Shown here: piece by piece, positions 30,901-42,736 of the stretch | Numbering within the stretch: the first letter of the stretch is position 1 | How the letters are laid out: each line of letters begins with the position of its first letter | From: Rhizopus sp. PT2906 | Lineage: Eukaryota; Mucoromycota; Mucoromycetes; Mucorales; Rhizopodaceae | NCBI GenBank assembly: GCA_025529335.1 | Contig: JAMYHX010000351.1 | Coordinates: 1-45,903 of the forward strand | Direction: 5' to 3' | DNA: 45,903 nt | Notes under the pieces: model-generated | What the model was told of the DNA's origin: nothing | Seen by the model: the letters and a program-made list of their open reading frames with translations, nothing else | Database searches by the model: none | Program-made: the position numbers and the translations under genes

Positions 30901-31946
30901 CTTTACGTAATACATTGACTTGCTGATAAGGCCTTGAAAATGCCAAGATGACTATACGGGAGCCTGAGCGGTTTAATTCTGTCAGTGCCTCTAAAACAAA
31001 AAGAGTTAGTGTCACCATCACACACATTGACCATCCGACTAATCATTATACACATACGCTCAATACTTTCATCCGTTGCATGAGAGAAGCGGTAAGATCG
31101 AGCATAATAAAATCCATATTGCTCTCCTCGATCATTGAGTATATCAGCAACTATAAGGATGGATTAGACTCGTGAATTGCAGTCAGAATCATTCTTCTTT
31201 TTCACCTCGATCGCCTAAAGCATCGGCACTGTATAAAAGTGAAAATGTTTGCCATCCCATATTCTTCATCCAAGCACCTAGAGCATAGGCGTGAGATGTG
31301 ATGCTGCCAACCGTGCGAAAAAAGAAAGGGTAAGCGTCTCTGTCTGGTAGACCAAAAGTCCCAGAGGCTGCAGAACATTGAGGTATACTAAAAAGACTAG
31401 TGATTGATGCACTGGCTCTAGTTAATTCAGAATCAGCGTCACCTATGACGGCACTTTTTAAATGTAAGTTGAAATAAGGAATAACGATCTGCACGCGCGT
31501 GTATGTGTGTGTTATATTTACTCTACGTTGCTTTCAACCATTTTGAATGTTTCTATTGCGCTAAGAGAAGACTCATCTTCATATGAATAATAACGAGTGA
31601 TATTGAGTTCGACGTCTGTATAAATGATTGAATGTGGTGTCAGTTTTTTTTTTCTTTGTCTTTAATATATATATATATAACCTGGAAGAATATTCTTGTC
31701 TCGTACGGATTCTACTGCCATACGAATAGCCAATTCACTAGTTACGACAGCATTTCTTATGTACATATCATTTTTATCTGTAAGTGTGGATACATTTGGA
31801 AACAGTAATCCAATGTTGTAGATAGTTTTATTTGTAGGTGCCCTTGGTGTCAAAAAGGGTGTACTTTTTACAGTTGGTTGAATAATAGTCGAGACATTCT
31901 GTATTAAAAAGAAGAAAAGGATGGATAACAAAGTGAACAAATCCAT
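27915..31946 (-). CDS. Class C (GABA-B-like) GPCR with C-terminal PH-like domain
   Basis: Seventeen exons (31682-31946, 31527-31615, 31206-31488, 31067-31150, 30897-30990, 30701-30846, 30575-30641, 30421-30514, 30247-30364, 30153-30176, 30088-30103, 29857-29999, 29505-29811, 29162-29444, 29055-29110, 28588-29005, 27915-28538) encode 1036 residues. A signal peptide (LLSILFFFLI) precedes a periplasmic-binding/ANF-type ligand domain (about 40-470: YNIGLLFPNVS, AVIGDADSELT, AYALGAWMKNMGW). No cysteine-rich NCD3G linker is seen, as in GABA-B receptors. Seven hydrophobic helices lie at about 483-735. At about 793-895 a PH-like domain follows (HEGILPVKKMAKFDFLSIWT, then FKKYFILSE, FTFRVRTDKSMYFLFQVYD and the closing helix SLDRWVNWFNRD). 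The tail is Ser/Pro/Asn-rich. Ligand is unknown; it would be a plasma-membrane sensor. The 38-nt intron at 31489-31526 is the least certain join. Confidence 0.85.
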
Positions 31947-33050
31947 ATAAAAATTTCTTTCTTTGTCCTCCCTCTTTTTTTTATAGGAAAATGCTGAAAG
32001 AAAAAGAAAGAGAATAGAATTAGAAGAATGACTATAATAGTTAACGGAGTTTGTGCCTGTGCCTTATTAATTTTGATTTACGACCTGATGTAACGTTATA
32101 CAACTAAAAGCGAGTATATTATCCACACACACTCACGCACAATTAAGAATAGGAGTCGTTCAAGCGCATTTTCTAGAGAAAAAAAGATGACTGGTATTTT
32201 ATGCCATCATAGGCCATGCCATTACTAAAGTTTTTACGAGGTATCTGTGAAATAAAAGACACTCAAGGTTCATTGTAATTCAATGTTTGTTTTCATTCAT
32301 CTATCAATCAGTTGGTCAACGTTCTTTGTTGTATAAAAATATCTTTAATGTGATTCAGTCATGGATGACCCTGTCACTAAAGGCCATTTAATACCTTCAA
32401 GGTATACTCGAGCTACACAATGATGCACAGAAATTATGAAATGATCGCCCATTTTCAATGTATTGCGAGATAACGCTCGATTACTGCCATTTCATTTATT
32501 TAGTCTAAAATATACTCCATAATAGTAAATGTCATACTGATATCATTCCATAATAATAAAATCTATAAATACACTCTGTTTCATTCTTTATGAGTACGGC
32601 CCCCCTATGATTTTATCAGTTGTAGTTTCAGTTAAACTATTTTGGAAAGTCTCGGAACGGGGGTAGTAAAGCTATCTCTTATTAACCGCGTAAAATCTGG
32701 ATCTAGAAACTCTTCTGAGTGCTAAATCCGTCAACTATAAAGACAGTATGTGTGTGTGAACACGTAGGAAATCGTTGGACAACTCTAGTAAATACACTTT
32801 ACAATATCTCGATTCCGCATCAGAAAAATCCCGATTTGGTAATGATAAAGAACTCTATAAAAATGACCTCAGTGCTAATGATGTCTGAAAGAGGACATCT
32901 AGCTCGTATCCTGTTTATACCTAGTCAATAAAAGGACTGCTTATTATACTTGGAGATCCCTCGCACTAACTGAGTTAAGGTGTGCGTGATCAATGTAACC
33001 GAAAAAAGACGAGACACAAACACAAGCAAAAAGAAGGGTAAAAAAAAAGT
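31947..33050. other. 1.1-kb region without a recognisable gene
   Basis: The GPCR promoter (T- and A-rich near 31970-32010) and the 3' flank of the Sel1 gene. Short frames only, no domain or RNA gene recognised by eye. Confidence 0.5.
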
Positions 33051-34919
33051 TCAGTAATCTGAGCAAAAATTTATTTTATTCAGCTTTTTAGCTGCCAAAT
33101 GGTAACCTTTTGAAGCAGCTCTACCGAAATATTCCAATGCACGAGGATAGTCGGGGGAAATACCAATACCATCTTCGTAATATTTACTAAAGACACAATT
33201 AAGTCCTCTATTCCTGTTACATCAATGGATACTTACCCTAATACATACTCGGCTTGTGCGAATCCGAGCTCAGCAGAACGCTTACACCACTTGAAGGCAA
33301 TCGTTTTTTGTGATGCGAGCAGACCTGGAATTCCTTCGAGATACATTCGTGATAAGTCCAACATCGCGCCTGCATGATTTGCTTCTGCTGCTTTCAAATA
33401 ATGTTGATAGGCTGTCCAGGCATCACTCTGTTGGCCCAACATACCAATCTCGGATATCTGACCCATTAGATAGACTGCATCGGGATACCCATAGTTGGCT
33501 GATTTTTTTATGTATTCCAGTGCCTGAGAATAATTGGTGGTTATTGATGAATCCCTTTTAAAGTGTTAATTTTATTGTTTTTCTTTACAAGATAATCAAT
33601 TATACCTTTGAACACCGATACGTTCTAATTCATCTGCATAGATACAACCAAGGACAAATGCTGGTTCTGCACTTACTTCATCATCTACGTTGGCAGCTAT
33701 CTTTAAATATTGTATACCCTTTTCAATATCTGCTGGTCTTTTCAACTGTCCTCTTAGGTAAATTTTCGCCATTTTCTAATAATGAATGAATGGGTGTTCA
33801 TGGTTAAACTAGCTTTGCTTACATAAATCGAGAGTGTATGATATTCTTTAGCGCCCTTTTCATAGTATATTATGGCCTTTTCATATTTCCCACGCTTTTT
33901 ATACAAGTGCGCCAACTCATAATACGCATCCACCCAACCAGCCTTGGAAGCCAGCCGAAAACACTTGAACGCCTTTTTTTCATTGACCTTTTCATATCCC
34001 TTGATTGCACAGTCATCCGCCTGCGGACCTAATAAATGCCATTTACCCTTGACGAAAAGAGCTTCCGGTTGACCTTTCTTGGCTAATCGCTCAATCCAAT
34101 AACCTGCCTCAGAGAGCAACCTGTGTCTAGTATCTGCAGTTTCGTCAGAGGATGATGATTTAGGGTATAGTTTAACAATTCGCAACAAGTATCTAGCATA
34201 AGCCATCTGAGTCTCCCTGTTTCGCGTCTTGAGGGCCATACGACGATAAAGTTTTATGTTCGAACGGACTTGTACCAGACTACAAGAGGCAATAATGCTT
34301 CCTGCATGCTTATTCATGATCTCTTTATAATACACATCGTCTTTAATGATTGAATTATCTTGCTGCATGTCTGACGCTTCATCAGGAGTTTGGGTTATGG
34401 TGACAGGAAGAGCGGCAAGAACAGAACCTGTTGAGATTCGACTGATACTTTGTCGCTTGACAACGGATCGTTTTGTAGTGGACGTACTCCATGGACTTGG
34501 GACACCTGAAGACACAGGGGATGGTTGAAAGTAGTTTTCGGAAACAGAAAACAGTTGAGCCGGAACGGAGGATGCTGGTGAATCAGGTGTGCTATGATCC
34601 AATGAAGGTAGGGTCAGATCAGGTTCAATCTGCTCCTTGGATTGCTTGTGACGCATAGGTAAAGGTTCAAATGGTTTTTCTACGCGTTGAGGAAAGCCAG
34701 GGTTACAGTAGGATATCTTCCAGCCTTCATTCACCCACAGCTGTTGTTCACAGTAGATAGTGACCAATGCGTCTTGAAAGAGATCAATTTGTGATTGTTG
34801 ATCCACTGGTATCTTTGGCAATGGCTTTTTCTTTTTAAACTCTAATTGATGCGTGTTAGCTTACGTTTTCAAAGATGGATGAGTTTACCTTTGATCTGAG
34901 GTGAGGGTTCAGCTGACAT
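33051..34919 (-). pseudogene. Sel1-repeat protein, Skt5/Chs4-like, with a +1 frameshift
   Basis: Exons 34889-34919, 33823-34841, 33606-33776, 33237-33554 and 33051-33186. The N-terminal 190 residues are Ser/Pro-rich. Sel1-type TPRs then run from about residue 215 (MAYARYLLRIVKLY; EALFVKGKWHLLG; KAFKCFRLASKAGWVDAYYE) to the end (MLDLSRMYLEGIPG; KYYEDGIGISPDYPRALEYF). The order resembles fungal Skt5/Chs4 proteins, which activate chitin synthase III at the membrane; here the C-terminus (CSDY) has no CaaX prenylation box. In exon 3 the frame breaks at an A5 run (33721-33725 on the minus strand): upstream reads IYLRGQLKRPADIEK and downstream GIQYLKIAANVDDE in the next frame. With one A fewer the gene would be open for 557 residues. 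A sequencing error is as likely as true decay. Confidence 0.8.
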
Positions 34920-35122
34920 ATGCACAAGAATGATAAAGAAGTCAATAAAAGAAAAAAAAGAGAGACTTTTTATTATAGTTAACAAACAAATGTTGCTATA
35001 AAAAGAAAATGAGAGAATAAAGATGCAGATTTTCGTGTTGTATCGCTTGCCTTGTTTGGAAGTGCATAAAACACCTTTCCAAAAAGATATTTATAGGGTA
35101 TACACATGTATATATAGATATA

Positions 35123-37279
35123 TTATTTATGATTGTAGCCGCATTGGTAATAGCATTGCTCACAGACGCGATGAGGGCGAGAGGCAAGTGTAAACAAGGA
35201 CTCCAATGGAGCATTAGGGTCTTGTAAGATATCAGATGAGTTCAGATACACTTTCCAAGGTGAGCACTTGTCACAAATAATTTGACCACACTTTCTGCAA
35301 TGATGTCGTCTTACCAACAAGCCAAACTTTCTTTCACAAATTCTGCAAGATTTGGCTTGTTCATCTGATTCCCAGACGTTCATGTTGATTGAATCTGGTA
35401 CTTCTGAAGTAGAAGTCGAGGACCATGGGTTGGTATCAATAATTTCTTGGTAGTTTAATTCTCTCTCTTCTTGAGGGCTGTCCATAGGTATAGCCAAGTT
35501 TGCAATTCTTGTGTTTAGTTTTTCAATCTGTGTCATATAAGACTTTACTAAAGTAGAAGACTGATGTTTTCTAAATTCATTGTCGTCATCTAACAGAACG
35601 AAAAATCAATAAAAGGTTACTCTGTTATTTACGACTTACTTTGTATAGCATTGGTTAGAATGTCAACTGCTTGCTGATATTTTTGAATATTTTCTTTTAA
35701 TATCTGTTCAATAGCTGCTCTGTCCGTTTCGAGTATATCCGAATTGACGGATTGAACAATCTGTTCTGCTTGCATCAAGTAATCAGGCTGTTGAACCTGT
35801 TGCTCCTCCTCCTCCTCCTCTTCTTCGTCAACAGCAAATGTCATATTTTCACCACGATGATTTCCATTGTTCAAATCCATGCGACGTTTCATCACTCTGA
35901 CCCATCTTCTACGTCTTACCCAGTTGTAGCCACTCGTGGGTGCTACAGGTGTCCAAAGTGCATCGTCATCATCAAACGAGCGAGCATACTGCCAACCAGA
36001 CGTTGGATCCACACGAGGATTACTGTAATCAATCTGCCAGTCTGTCAACCAGAACCAGTTGGAGAAGGAAGATGTACGGTGATTGTTTGTGCTTGTTTCG
36101 GGTAGTGTTACCATGTCCTTTGCCATCGGTTCGCCTGTAGGATGAAGTGACCAAGGGCCTCGAATATCATTTTTGGTTAGATAGCTTTCACTAAATTGTG
36201 GACGTGATAGACCAAGTAAAGAAGTGGCCCTTTGATTTTCATGCAGGATGACAATCACAGTAACGTGGTATTCAAGAAGATCATATGTAGCGCCAAACAT
36301 AGAAGCACGTTTATTACTCGGGTTCAACATGCCTACATATATTTTGTTAATTCTTTCTCTCTGCGACTTATAAATGAATATTACCTTCCGTATGTTGAAT
36401 GGCCCACCACTTACGGCCCGCTTTTTCAAGCATCTCACAGATATAGGATTCACCAGCAGCCGCACTCACATCATAAGCCGCTTCACCAAAGTTATTCTTG
36501 ATGAGAGGGTTCGCATGTGCCTCATCCAATAGATATTCAACAATAGACATGTAGCCTTTAGAAGCAGCGTTGACTATAGACAGATTATAATCAATATTAT
36601 TTTTTTTTTTGACAAGAGCAAAACATATAAAACTTACTTAGGGGCGTATGACCCATTTTGCTTCTTGCATCCACTTTAGCCTTTCTTTCGACCAATAAAC
36701 GTACGATTCTGAAATAACCTCTTGAACAAGCGTTATGTAACGCAGTCCAGCCATCTTTATCTTTTTGGTGAATATTAGCGTTACTGTCAAGCAAGTAATG
36801 CACAACATGATAATGACCGTTATAGGCTGCTTTGAGTAAAGCCGTCTATTATAATAAACAAGTTAACAAGAAAACATACTTGCTTGTTGCATATTACGTA
36901 CTTCTCCTTCCTTATCAACCGAATCAACTCTGACGGCGTACTCTTCTACTAAACATTGCACTATTTTTAAATGACCGCGAGATGCAGCAAAGTGTAAACA
37001 TGTCAAGCCAGTGGCTGGATGAGGATCATTGACAGCTTTGAGTTGGTCAGGAACAATTTGTAAAAACTGCTTAAGCAAAGCCAAATTGCCAGACAAGGCC
37101 ACGGATCGAATAGTTTTGTGTACCTGAGATTTATTATGCTTCACCATGTTATGATGGTGAGTGATGGGTGGTGTTGGGATAACAATAGGCAGTTTAATAT
37201 ATTTATTATGTGAGTATCCATAGTATTTGTGTGTCTCTCCAGGGATAGCTGGAGTACAAAAGTCAATAACCGCCACCAT
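35123..37279 (-). CDS. Ankyrin-repeat, DysF-like and FYVE zinc-finger protein
   Basis: Exons 36902-37279, 36638-36845, 36385-36573, 35640-36332 and 35123-35589 encode 644 residues. Ankyrin repeats occupy about 60-240 (TGLTCLHFAASRGHLKIVQ, DGWTALHNACSRGYFRIVR, NAASKGYMSIVEYLL). About 270-400 carries a peroxin/dysferlin-type DysF region: EYHVTVIVILHENQR, RGPWS, WFWLTDWQIDYS, SGWQYARSFDD and NWVRRRRWVRVMKRR. An acidic run (poly-E) follows. At about 567-640 a FYVE finger has all its zinc ligands: CRICERKFGLLVRRHHCRKC, CDKCS and RVCEQCY, with the R-R/K-HHCRxCG basic patch that binds PI3P. The protein is probably endosomal. It shares a 162-bp upstream region with the Ank-DIL gene. Confidence 0.88.
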
Positions 37280-37441
37280 AAAAAAATAAAGGAGAAAGAT
37301 GGATGAGAAAAAAAAAAAGGAAAAGAGAAGTGAGAGAGAAAGAGATAATTACGATTATGAACTCCGAACAACAGCATTTTCAAATGCAACTTTTCTCTAC
37401 TTTTATTATTTTTCTTTTCTTTTTTTTTTTCTTTATAAATT
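37280..37441. promoter_or_regulatory. Divergent promoter, Ank-DysF-FYVE and Ank-DIL genes
   Basis: 162 bp between start codons, with A-runs at 37308-37320, purine-rich sequence, and a T/C-rich tract at about 37390-37432 just before the Ank-DIL ATG. Confidence 0.55.
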
Positions 37442-39696
37442 ATGTTGACCAAGACTAATGACGTCCTTTCTACTCCTCCACCTGAGCAGGTTGAGGATAT
37501 AAGAAAGCAATATGAAAATATGACTTATGATGAAATGTCACAACGTATAGCAGAAAGCTATAAGCAACTATCAGAACTTTTAGGTAACAGAATCAGCTTA
37601 CCTTCGACCATCAGCACATCTACAACCTTAGATGACACTACAGTTGACGATTGTTATGACGAAAGTATTATAGAGCGTACAGATATAGACGATGCTACTA
37701 AAAAACAAAAATGTACCAAGCTATTCCTAAAGTCTGCTTCCAGTGGGGACCTTGAAAAGATGCAGAAATACCTAGAAACAATGAAACCCTTTATTGACAT
37801 TAATGCAAAAGATGAAGATGGAACAACTCCATTGATTTATGCAGCATGTTTTGGCAAATACGAAATTGCTCAAGCTTTATTACAAGCAGGAGCAAAAGCG
37901 GATAGTCAAGATTCACGTAAGGAGAAAAAAGGAGAGCCACTTTTCTTTATTTTCTAATACTTTCTCCTTGCTTAGATGGTTGGACTGCCCTGATGTGGGC
38001 AACAACAAATAATCATGAAGCCCTTGTTAAGCTCTTGGTTGAACATGGTGCATCATCACAAACAAGATCAGCTAAAGGGAGAACGGCGTTCGATTTTGTA
38101 AAGAGCGAAAATTCAAACAAAATTGCAGATATTTTGGCCAATAATCCGAGAGATAGTATATCATCTACTGCTTCAAGTGTATTGGGTCTTACAACAGTCG
38201 AAAGTGTTACATCGGCTGTATCAAAAGATCATTATTATCCTTATGAAGAAAACTATGAGTCATTATTGAATTTTGATAACGAAAATAGACCTAAACTGAT
38301 TGAAGAATACTTAACAACTAATGAACAAAAGCATAGAGAAGATCAAGAAGAAGAACAAGAGGAAGAAGAAGAAGAAGAAGAAGAAGATTTGGAAGTAAAG
38401 GATGCCGAGTTCGATTGGGATAATTGTATGCCAGACCAAATGTTTGTATTTGCAGCAGACGATCTTCCTTATATTCTTGATACTGTTATCTCCAACTTAA
38501 CATTACCAGTTCGTAATGTTCAAGAGATATTTTTACCAGCCAATGTTGTATTCCTTAGTGCCAGATTTGCCCACTATTATTCAAGTTTAGAACTAGCAGA
38601 ACAGTTGTTGGAAGGTGCCCTGGATCGTATTAGTAAAATCATCAAGGTATTTCTTTTACAGTTAAGCAAAAACGTGAAGATTAACACCTTCATGTAGAGT
38701 AATACAGATAATGTGCATATATTATCTTATTGGATGACAAATATTACTCGATTATTATTCTATTTAAAAAAGGATACAGGCCTTGTCGTCACCACAGCCA
38801 ATTATCAATTAAAAATATCAGAGCTGATATCAGAGACCTACAATTATATGGTTCATGATACAGAAAAAAGATTACACGAAGTACTAGAATTAGCCATGTT
38901 AGAATACGATCCTATAAAGACAGAAGAGGTCAATTTCACAGATGACTACTGGCAAAGACTATTCAAGAGAAGATCAACAACAGTTGAAATGCAACGTAAT
39001 AACAGTAGCTATAGCAATGCTGCGGAAACCAATAGCAAAGTTATCATTTCACCACAGTCTATTACCAGCTTATTATCATGTACTCTATATGTACTACAGT
39101 CATACGAAATTCATTCGGCTATAATTATCCAGGCACTAGCACAATTCTTTCACTTCATATCATGCGAGTTATTCAACCAAATGCTCACACAAAAGAAATA
39201 CTTGTGTAGATCAAAAGCAATACAGGTCAGAATGAACCTATCTGTATTAGAGGAATGGATTAGAAATAACAATTTGCCATCCAATTTGCTGTCTTATCTA
39301 AAGCCTTCTATTCAGCTTGTTCAGCTCTTACAGTGTATTACTCAATTAGACACTTTACAGGCCATGAGCACATTCGATGCTTTAAATCCACTACAAATTA
39401 GAAGATGTATTATGAATTATCGTTATGAAACCAATGAGCAAAAGATATCAGATGAGATACAATTAGCTGTTGGACATAGAAAAACATTGGAAAAGATTAG
39501 ACCTACATCCATGCTTGAACAACACCAACACCAAGAAGACGAAGAAGAAGAAGAACAAGAAACAAAAGACTCTAAATTTATGCTACCCTTCTTTGTACCA
39601 ACTGCTACTCAGCTATCTGCTCTATATGAAAAAATATCACCTGTTATACCTCAAGATTGGATGGAAAGATTGGACAAGACATCCTCTATGCTATGA
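37442..39696 (+). CDS. Ankyrin-repeat and dilute (DIL) domain protein
   Basis: Exons 37442-37916, 37976-38646 and 38698-39696 give 714 residues. Two to three ankyrin repeats lie at about 90-190 (DGTTPLIYAACFGKYEIAQ; GWTALMWATTNNHEALVKL). An acidic Glu run is encoded at about 38347-38390. From about 330 to 640 the DIL domain follows, the globular cargo-binding fold of class V myosins, with HILSYWMTNITRLLFYLKK, QSITSLLSCTLYVLQSYEIH, FFHFISCELFNQML and SLLSYLKPSIQLVQLLQC. There is no myosin motor, so it is one of the free-standing Ank-DIL proteins known in fungi, presumably a traffic or polarity adaptor. Role is inference. Confidence 0.88.
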
Positions 39697-39754
39697 TAAG
39701 CTTATATAATATAATATAATATATATATATATATAAATATGTACATTTCTTTAT

Positions 39755-40319
39755 TTATGCCCTTTCCTTTTCTTCTTCCTTCTCTTTCTTTTCTTCTTCT
39801 ATGTTATTGCTCTTTTCTTGTTTTTTCTTATTACGCCTTTGACGTTTTGCTCTCTTTTTTGCTGTACGTTCTTCATCTTCTTCACGTAAACGTGCTAATC
39901 TTTCTTGATATTCTCTTTGTTCCTTTTCCTATTATCGTTTATTATATCAATGTTTTTAATTTCTTTATTAAAATTATTTACCTGCTTTTCTTGATCCTCC
40001 ATAAACTTTAAGCGTGCATACTCCCTTCTCCTTTGTGCTCTATACACATGAAAATCACCACTACCAGCACCAGCACTTGAACCTGTTTATTGTTATATCT
40101 CATATTCTCCTTTTTATATTTTCTCTTACCTGACACATTGCGGACAAAGTCTTTGGGAGGCGGAACTGGATTCTTATCCGTGGGTGGAGGTGTTGGAATC
40201 TGTACAGGTTTGTCTATTCTTTCAAATAATTTTTCTAATTCTTTTTGTTGTTTCTGTGCAGGTGTTAAATTATGTTTATTTTTGCCATTGCTTGGCTTTT
40301 CATTAATTTCTGTTGACAT
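39755..40319 (-). CDS. PRKRIP1-like spliceosomal protein
   Basis: Exons 40130-40319, 39982-40082 and 39755-39928 encode 154 residues, slightly shorter than the human protein. The central motif SSAGAGSGDFHVYRAQRRRE is the hallmark of the PRKRIP1 family (DUF1168), and a long charged C-terminal helix follows (ARLREEDEERTAKKRAKRQR), ending in a lysine/glutamate-rich tail. In humans PRKRIP1 bridges U2 and U6 snRNP components in the catalytic spliceosome. Nuclear function is expected here. The stop is 58 bp from the end of the convergent Ank-DIL gene. Confidence 0.9.
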
Positions 40320-42736
40320 GATTTAAAAAAGAATACCCTGCTGACGGGTTCAAATGAGGGGATTTTTTAAATCCAATTGGCGGTTTTGTGACGGTGACGG
40401 AATTGCATAGAATTCTTTTGATGCAGGAGGAAATACATGAGAAGGCTAATGCTAAAGGCGCTTTCTTGGGGCACTACCTGTGATTTCATTTTACAACTTC
40501 ACACAACCAAAATCTCTACCTAACCTAAGGTTATCCATTAATGTGAAATACACGTTATTGATCTTGATCAAACTGATAGCATAAAATCAGAAAAATTTTC
40601 TTTATCTCTTCTTGAAAAGAACACAAGCCAAGATGGCAAATTTATAAAGTCATGTTTAGCTTGACGCTATACATTAAAAATCTTTGTTGGACTGTATCTT
40701 AGTGAGTTCTTTATTGTGTGTCAATAGCCTCTCTGAACACTTTACTGAAGAAAAACTCAATTCCATGGCCACCTAAGGCTTATTCTTGACAAAACACACG
40801 CTCTGCCAGGTACTGGAGCGCCACAGATCGAAAAAAAAAAAACATTACTGATGCTGTCTTCTGAGGCAAAAAATATCTTATCACAAAATAACAATGAAAG
40901 AAAAAAAAAAAAACAAGACGCACTCAACAAACTTAATGAAACAAAGAGAAGGAAAAATACCACTGAACCCCAAACTGCAGAACAAAAGTTTGCCAAGGCT
41001 ATTTGTGGTTTAATTCAGAAACTACTCAGGGCTGCTATACGAGAGCATTTGAGAGAGTACAGTGTATACCCTTACCTTGCCCTGATGCTTGTGTCTAGAA
41101 TTGTTCAAAATAAAATTCAAGATTAACAGGGTTACGGAACGCGTCTATCATTTGCTATTACCATTTTTGGGTGACGGCGTCCTTTTGATTTATGCATAAC
41201 TTGCTTTATTTCTTTATACGTTTTTTGCTTTATATAAATACTACTACAAGCTAGTACTTATCTAGTCTTTACTAGCAAAAAATCAAAGAGAAAAAAGGAT
41301 TTGGCAGAGTAACACAAATATGTGTGTGACCAAGGCTAGGAAATAAGTCCAAGGACGTGCGATGTAAACAAAGAATGCATGAAACTATAACTCTTTACTC
41401 TTTTTGTTATATAAAAATATAGGTGAATGTCTTCATTAACGTATAAATATAAGCGATAATTTGAATGAATAGAAAAATATAAAAAGATAAGTCAAACTTT
41501 TAAAAGCCATGAAACACTTTAGAAATAAACAAAAGTTTGAGTGTAAACCTTATATATTGATAAGATAGAAGCCAATAACTTCACATAACTAAAAAAAAAA
41601 AAGAGTATAAAAAGAGAGAAATTTACTCTCATCCCTTTTTTCCCTCTTTCTTTTCTCTTTTACTCTTTTGGTGATTCTTCTGGTCTTACTGGCTCTCTTT
41701 GGTCAAGGTAAGTTTTTTTTGTAAACTTACTCAGCAAGGCGATGATTATGTGTTCAAGGATTTCTATGCAATCTCTTTCTATGATACTCAACGCGTGTCC
41801 TGGGCTGGCAACGGTCGTTCGTTTTATCACTCAACTGGAGGCTTTCAGGCAGCCAAAAGGAGAGTTATGGGACATTCGATTGGAATCTTTACAGGGAGCT
41901 AGTTATCTGAGATTACAGCTGTGGCGGATTGTTGATGATGCTTCCTGCTGTCTGGTTGGCGCAGTGGGACACATAAGCTAGTTAACAATTGACAAGGCTC
42001 AGCTAATGCATACCCCAACGGTACGTCTGCTACTGCGGGCCATTGCAGGCTGCTCTGGTATTTGATGGTCTGGTTTTTATGGGTGCCTGATCCCTTGTTC
42101 TGATGGTCAATGACTGACCTGAAGAATGTCGTCACAGCAGCAATCAGAACCTTTAGAAGTCTTTTGGCATCGTTGCTAACCTTTTTCTTCTTCTCTAAAC
42201 TGTATGATTGCTCATATAAACCCATAAAGAGTGATAGGGCATAAATAAAGCCATTGTAAAAAGCACATCTTATAAATTATATGACATTTTAAATTATAAT
42301 ATTCAAGTATAAATCGAGTTGTATAATGCTTTTTTTTTTCACTTGAACAATCTTCAAAGGGCATTTTGCAGTTTGTGGGTATTACCTTTTTTGGATATTG
42401 CAGTGCCCTTTTGCTGAAGATGCTGCGTTCATTGAGAGCTTGAGCAGCCCAGGAAAAGAAAAAGGGTTAGAAAAAAAAATTTTTAACCAAGGCAAAGCAA
42501 AAGGTTCTTTCCTCTCATGTACGTCTTCCGATAATTTAAAATATATTTAGCTTTTCTTGTTTATTGCAGCTTCACAGGTCAAAAAAGAAGTAAATATACG
42601 TGTCTGCTGTCCAATCAAATTTCATATTAAGACCAATTTTACCCAGTCTTTATGCTGTCACGATATTCAGTTCGCATTTTTTTTTTTTAAACACGAAGGG
42701 TTGCCTTCTTTTTTTTTTTTTCGTTCAAAAAACAAA
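40320..42736. other. 2.4-kb region without a confident gene
   Basis: An open frame at 40851-41126 encodes a Lys/Asn-rich 91-residue peptide with a helical C-terminal half. A stretch at about 41640-42230 has higher G+C than its surroundings and several overlapping open frames on both strands (for example GDDYVFKDFYAISFYDTQRV), none with a recognised family. These may be remnants of old genes or elements. A TATAAAAAG box and pyrimidine tract occur at 41605-41665. The 3' end is the RFC1 promoter with T-runs at 42677-42722. Confidence 0.4.
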
